Shown: positions 61,964-64,000 of the stretch, piece after piece
Layout: each line of letters opens with the position of its first letter
Numbering within the stretch: the stretch's first letter is position 1
Source: Methylobacterium oryzae
GTDB taxonomy: Bacteria; Pseudomonadota; Alphaproteobacteria; Rhizobiales; Beijerinckiaceae
NCBI RefSeq assembly: GCF_021398735.1
Contig: NZ_CP090350.1
Span: forward strand, 62,001-126,000
DNA: 64,000 nucleotides
Direction: 5' to 3'
Position numbers and translations under genes: made by a program
The notes under the pieces: model-generated
What the model was told of the DNA's origin: nothing
The model's input: the letters and a program-made list of their open reading frames with translations, nothing else
Databases searched by the model: none

Positions 61964-62215
61964 ATGGCCAAGCGTACCAAGTCTCTGCCGAAGGTGCAGG
62001 GGTTCGTGCTGTTCGACGTCACCTACGCCGACGGCAGCCGCGCCTCGAATCGGCGCGTGCCAGCCGAGATCCTGGGCGGCCTCGACGGCGACGAGCCGGC
62101 ACGCACTCTCATCACCGAGCAGGAAGAGGAGATCGCCCGCAAGTCGGGGAGACCGATGCGGGAGATCGAGAGCCTGACGCGGTCTCCTGCCCCGAGTTCG
62201 AAGCCCGATCTGTGA
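61964..62215 (+). CDS. Small unknown protein
   Basis: 83 aa: MAKRTKSLPKVQGFVLFDVT followed by a strand-helix part (RRVPAEILGG, QEEEIARKSGRPMREIES). No signal; family not recognised. Convergent with the second cspA gene. Confidence 0.65.
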   Translation: MAKRTKSLPKVQGFVLFDVTYADGSRASNRRVPAEILGGLDGDEPARTLITEQEEEIARKSGRPMREIESLTRSPAPSSKPDL

Positions 62216-62252
62216 CGAGCGGCCCCGATACAGGCCACTCGTCGCGCGGTGC

Positions 62253-62462
62253 TCAGCCAGCCTTCAGGTTGGCGGCGCTCTCCTTGCCGCTGCGGCGGTC
62301 CGCCTCGACGTCATAGGAGATCTTCTGACCCTCGTTGAGGGAGCGAAGGCCCGCACGCTCGACGGCCGAGATGTGAACGAACACGTCCTTGCCGCCATCG
62401 TCGGGCTGGATGAAACCGTAGCCCTTGGTCTCGTTGAACCACTTCACGGTGCCTGTAGCCAT
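62253..62462 (-). CDS. cspA: Cold-shock protein CspA (copy 2)
   Basis: 69 aa with the full CSD pattern [19 protein letters not shown] and [13 protein letters not shown]. It differs from the copy at 37044-37253 in about a quarter of residues, mainly in the C-terminal half. Nucleic-acid chaperone. ATG 62462 is clear. Confidence 0.97.
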   Translation of the reverse strand: MATGTVKWFNETKGYGFIQPDDGGKDVFVHISAVERAGLRSLNEGQKISYDVEADRRSGKESAANLKAG

Positions 62463-62669
62463 GGCTGTATCCTGGTCGTCACCGGCTCGCCAACGTGGCG
62501 GGCCGTGACGCCTGAACGAGCCGCCGCGGCCGCCTGTTCCAAGGGCCCCCCCGATCAGGAGCCTCGGTTGAGACCCCCGCGCCCTCATCCGCCGACCTCA
62601 GGCCGAACGGTCCTGGGCCAGGCCCTGCCGAGCCGGCCAGCGCGGACACCGGCCCGCTCCGCGGCGCGA

Positions 62670-63431
62670 TCAGGGTCGCTCCGTGCGGGGCCAGACGCCG
62701 CCTTCCGTCACGATGATGTCCATGGGGACGTCGTGCGCCTGCGGGTGGATCGTCGCGAGCCGCGCGAACTCGAAGCCGACGCCGATGACCCGCGGCTTCG
62801 TCGACCTGGACGCGATGGTCCGGTCATAGAAGCCGCCGCCGTATCCCAGGCGGTACCCTGCCTGATCGAAGCCGACGAGCGGCGCGATCAGGACGTCCGG
62901 GTCGACAATCTCGCCCTCTGCGGGAACGGGTATGTTCCAGACGCCGCGGATCATGCGCTCGCCCGGCGACCAGACCCGGAACTGGAGCGGGCGCGCCTTC
63001 TCGACGACGACCGGAAGCGCCAGTCGCGCCCCGCTTCCGCGCAGCTCCGTCAGGAGGGATCTGGCGTCGAACTCGCCCCTGAAGGGCCAGTAGAGACCGA
63101 TCGATAGGCCCGATGCCGAAGGTAGAGCGGCTCGGAGACCCTGCTCGATCCGCTCGCTCCGGGCGGCGCGGTCCTGGGCGGAGATGCCGACCCGCCGCGC
63201 GATGAGCGCGGCGCGGGTCTCCTTTCGCCATTGCCGCACGCTCGGCCAGTCGGATGCGGCGCTCTCAGGACCGCAGGGTTCGGAAGGCCGAGGCTCCGCC
63301 GCCGGGCCGACGAAGTCGGGGCCGAGCTCGTGCATGAAGCAGGGTGGAGAGCTGTACGCGCCGAACGCGGAGTGTTCGGGCGCCGCGGGTTCCGGGGGCG
63401 TCTCAGGCCGCTCGGTTGAATGCCCGACCAC
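62670..63431 (-). CDS. 5-formyltetrahydrofolate cyclo-ligase
   Basis: 253 aa. ATP-dependent conversion of 5-formyl-THF to 5,10-methenyl-THF. The core is WRKETRAALIARR (about 68-80), GLYWPFRGEFD and the ATP-binding GYRLGYGGGFYDR. An N-terminal extension of about 60 residues contains SSPPCFMHELGPDF, not part of the catalytic fold. The start is GTG 63431 with GAGGGAG upstream. C1 folate recycling matters in methylotrophs. Confidence 0.9.
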   Translation of the reverse strand: MVGHSTERPETPPEPAAPEHSAFGAYSSPPCFMHELGPDFVGPAAEPRPSEPCGPESAASDWPSVRQWRKETRAALIARRVGISAQDRAARSERIEQGLRAALPSASGLSIGLYWPFRGEFDARSLLTELRGSGARLALPVVVEKARPLQFRVWSPGERMIRGVWNIPVPAEGEIVDPDVLIAPLVGFDQAGYRLGYGGGFYDRTIASRSTKPRVIGVGFEFARLATIHPQAHDVPMDIIVTEGGVWPRTERP

Positions 63432-63688
63432 GATGATCTCCCTCGCGACGGTGGACCCGCACAGTCCTGGGTGACCTCGGCCAAACGCGCGCTCGGCACC
63501 TCCGGTTCGGTGAAGCGGATCGCGACGTCCCGCGCCGCCCCGACCCGGCCGACCATCGTCCCTGGCCGGTCTCCGAGCCGCACGATGGCGAATGCCGGCG
63601 AGATCCGCCGCCCACCCTCGCGGATGCCCGGGACGGGCAGGCGCGCGCGTCGACGGCGATCCGGCGCTTCGACCCGGGGATCCCGGGT

Positions 63689-64000
63689 TCAGCGCGTCAC
63701 GGGCGCGCCGGCGCTCGGGAAGAACAGCTGCTCGCCGCCGACCTTGTAGCCCGCGATCGCCTGCTGCCCCTCCGGTGAGACGAGCCAGTCGATGAAGGCC
63801 TGTCCCTGCTTCGCCTTCACGCCGGGGTGCCTGTCGGGATCCACCAGCATCGCGCCGTAGGGGTTGAACAGGCTCCGGTCCCCCTGAACCAGGATGACCA
63901 GGTCGGCGCGGTTCTTGAACGCGAGCCAGGTCCCCCGGTCGGCGAGGATGTAGGCGCCGAGGGCCGAGGCCGTGTTGAGCGCGGGGCCCATGCCCTGGCC
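63689..64000 (-). CDS. Tungstate/molybdate-type ABC substrate-binding protein (C-terminal part)
   Basis: The last 103 codons of a gene running off the right edge. GQGMGPALNTASALGAYILAD and later YGAMLVDPDRHP match the TupA/PstS-like group of oxyanion-binding proteins. TupA (tungstate) is favoured over ModA by GMGxxLNxAS. The ATPase and permease genes would be expected downstream on the minus strand, but only small unknown genes lie between it and 5-FCL. Confidence 0.75.
   Translation of the reverse strand, partial: GQGMGPALNTASALGAYILADRGTWLAFKNRADLVILVQGDRSLFNPYGAMLVDPDRHPGVKAKQGQAFIDWLVSPEGQQAIAGYKVGGEQLFFPSAGAPVTR

Noticed and set aside
1..64000. Prophage, integrase or insertion sequences
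   Set aside because: I looked for transposase, integrase and terminal-repeat patterns and saw none. Base composition is even across the window apart from promoter islands.

Overview
The window is about 70% GC, densely coded, and looks like chromosome of an alphaproteobacterium of the Methylobacterium type. This is an inference. It rests on the split, circularly permuted tmRNA gene with a tag ending in Leu-Ala-Ala, a LivM-LivG fused transporter gene, an AerR-type cobalamin protein, a TIGR02300 acidic protein, a DUF6894-like protein, a DUF6481 gene beside cspA, and many short secreted proteins. I see no rRNA, tRNA, prophage, insertion sequence or CRISPR array.

Layout. 1-6301 (minus): a tightly overlapping operon for a NitT/TauT-type binding protein, a complete four-subunit succinate dehydrogenase/fumarate reductase-like complex, a two-subunit class I fumarase/tartrate dehydratase and, at the left edge, a ThDP-dependent enzyme. 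Two nearly identical AT-rich inverted repeats exactly 200 bp apart lie upstream. 6736-10547: CDP-diacylglycerol pyrophosphatase, an IlvD/Edd-family sugar-acid dehydratase and a TetR regulator. 10794-14989: an RND efflux pump and its adaptor. 15179-20750: group III truncated haemoglobin, MFS transporter, RNase HI with a C-terminal extension, small envelope proteins and an FMN-dependent 2-hydroxyacid dehydrogenase. 21261-25959: a branched-chain amino-acid-type ABC transporter operon. 26181-37253: MsrA, tmRNA, an AerR-like protein, a polyhydroxybutyrate-depolymerase-family esterase, many short unknown genes, a DUF6481 protein and cspA. 37804-39920: methyltransferase and carotenoid oxygenase. 40947-49168: chromate transporter and a CzcAB heavy-metal efflux cluster surrounded by His/Cys-rich small proteins. 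49406-52562: a GbsR/MarR-like regulator with two DUF4166-containing proteins. 52547-64000: DUF3095 protein, methyltransferases, GMC oxidoreductase, small secreted proteins including a phospholipase-A2-like one, a second cspA, 5-formyltetrahydrofolate cyclo-ligase and the C-terminal end of a tungstate/molybdate-type binding protein.

How genes work together. The left operon reads as one catabolic module: uptake, FAD-dependent desaturation of a succinate-like acid into the quinone pool, hydration by an Fe-S hydratase, and a ThDP-dependent C-C cleavage or ligation. It is my main candidate for an undescribed pathway. The metal cluster combines an inner-membrane RND pump, an adaptor with extra membrane segments and periplasmic His-rich proteins. 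The GbsR-like gene has a 34-bp perfect palindrome centred on its start codon beneath a good sigma-70 promoter, which predicts a leaderless, autoregulated transcript.

Start codons, operators and hairpins were chosen by eye. Families were recognised from motifs, not from database searches.
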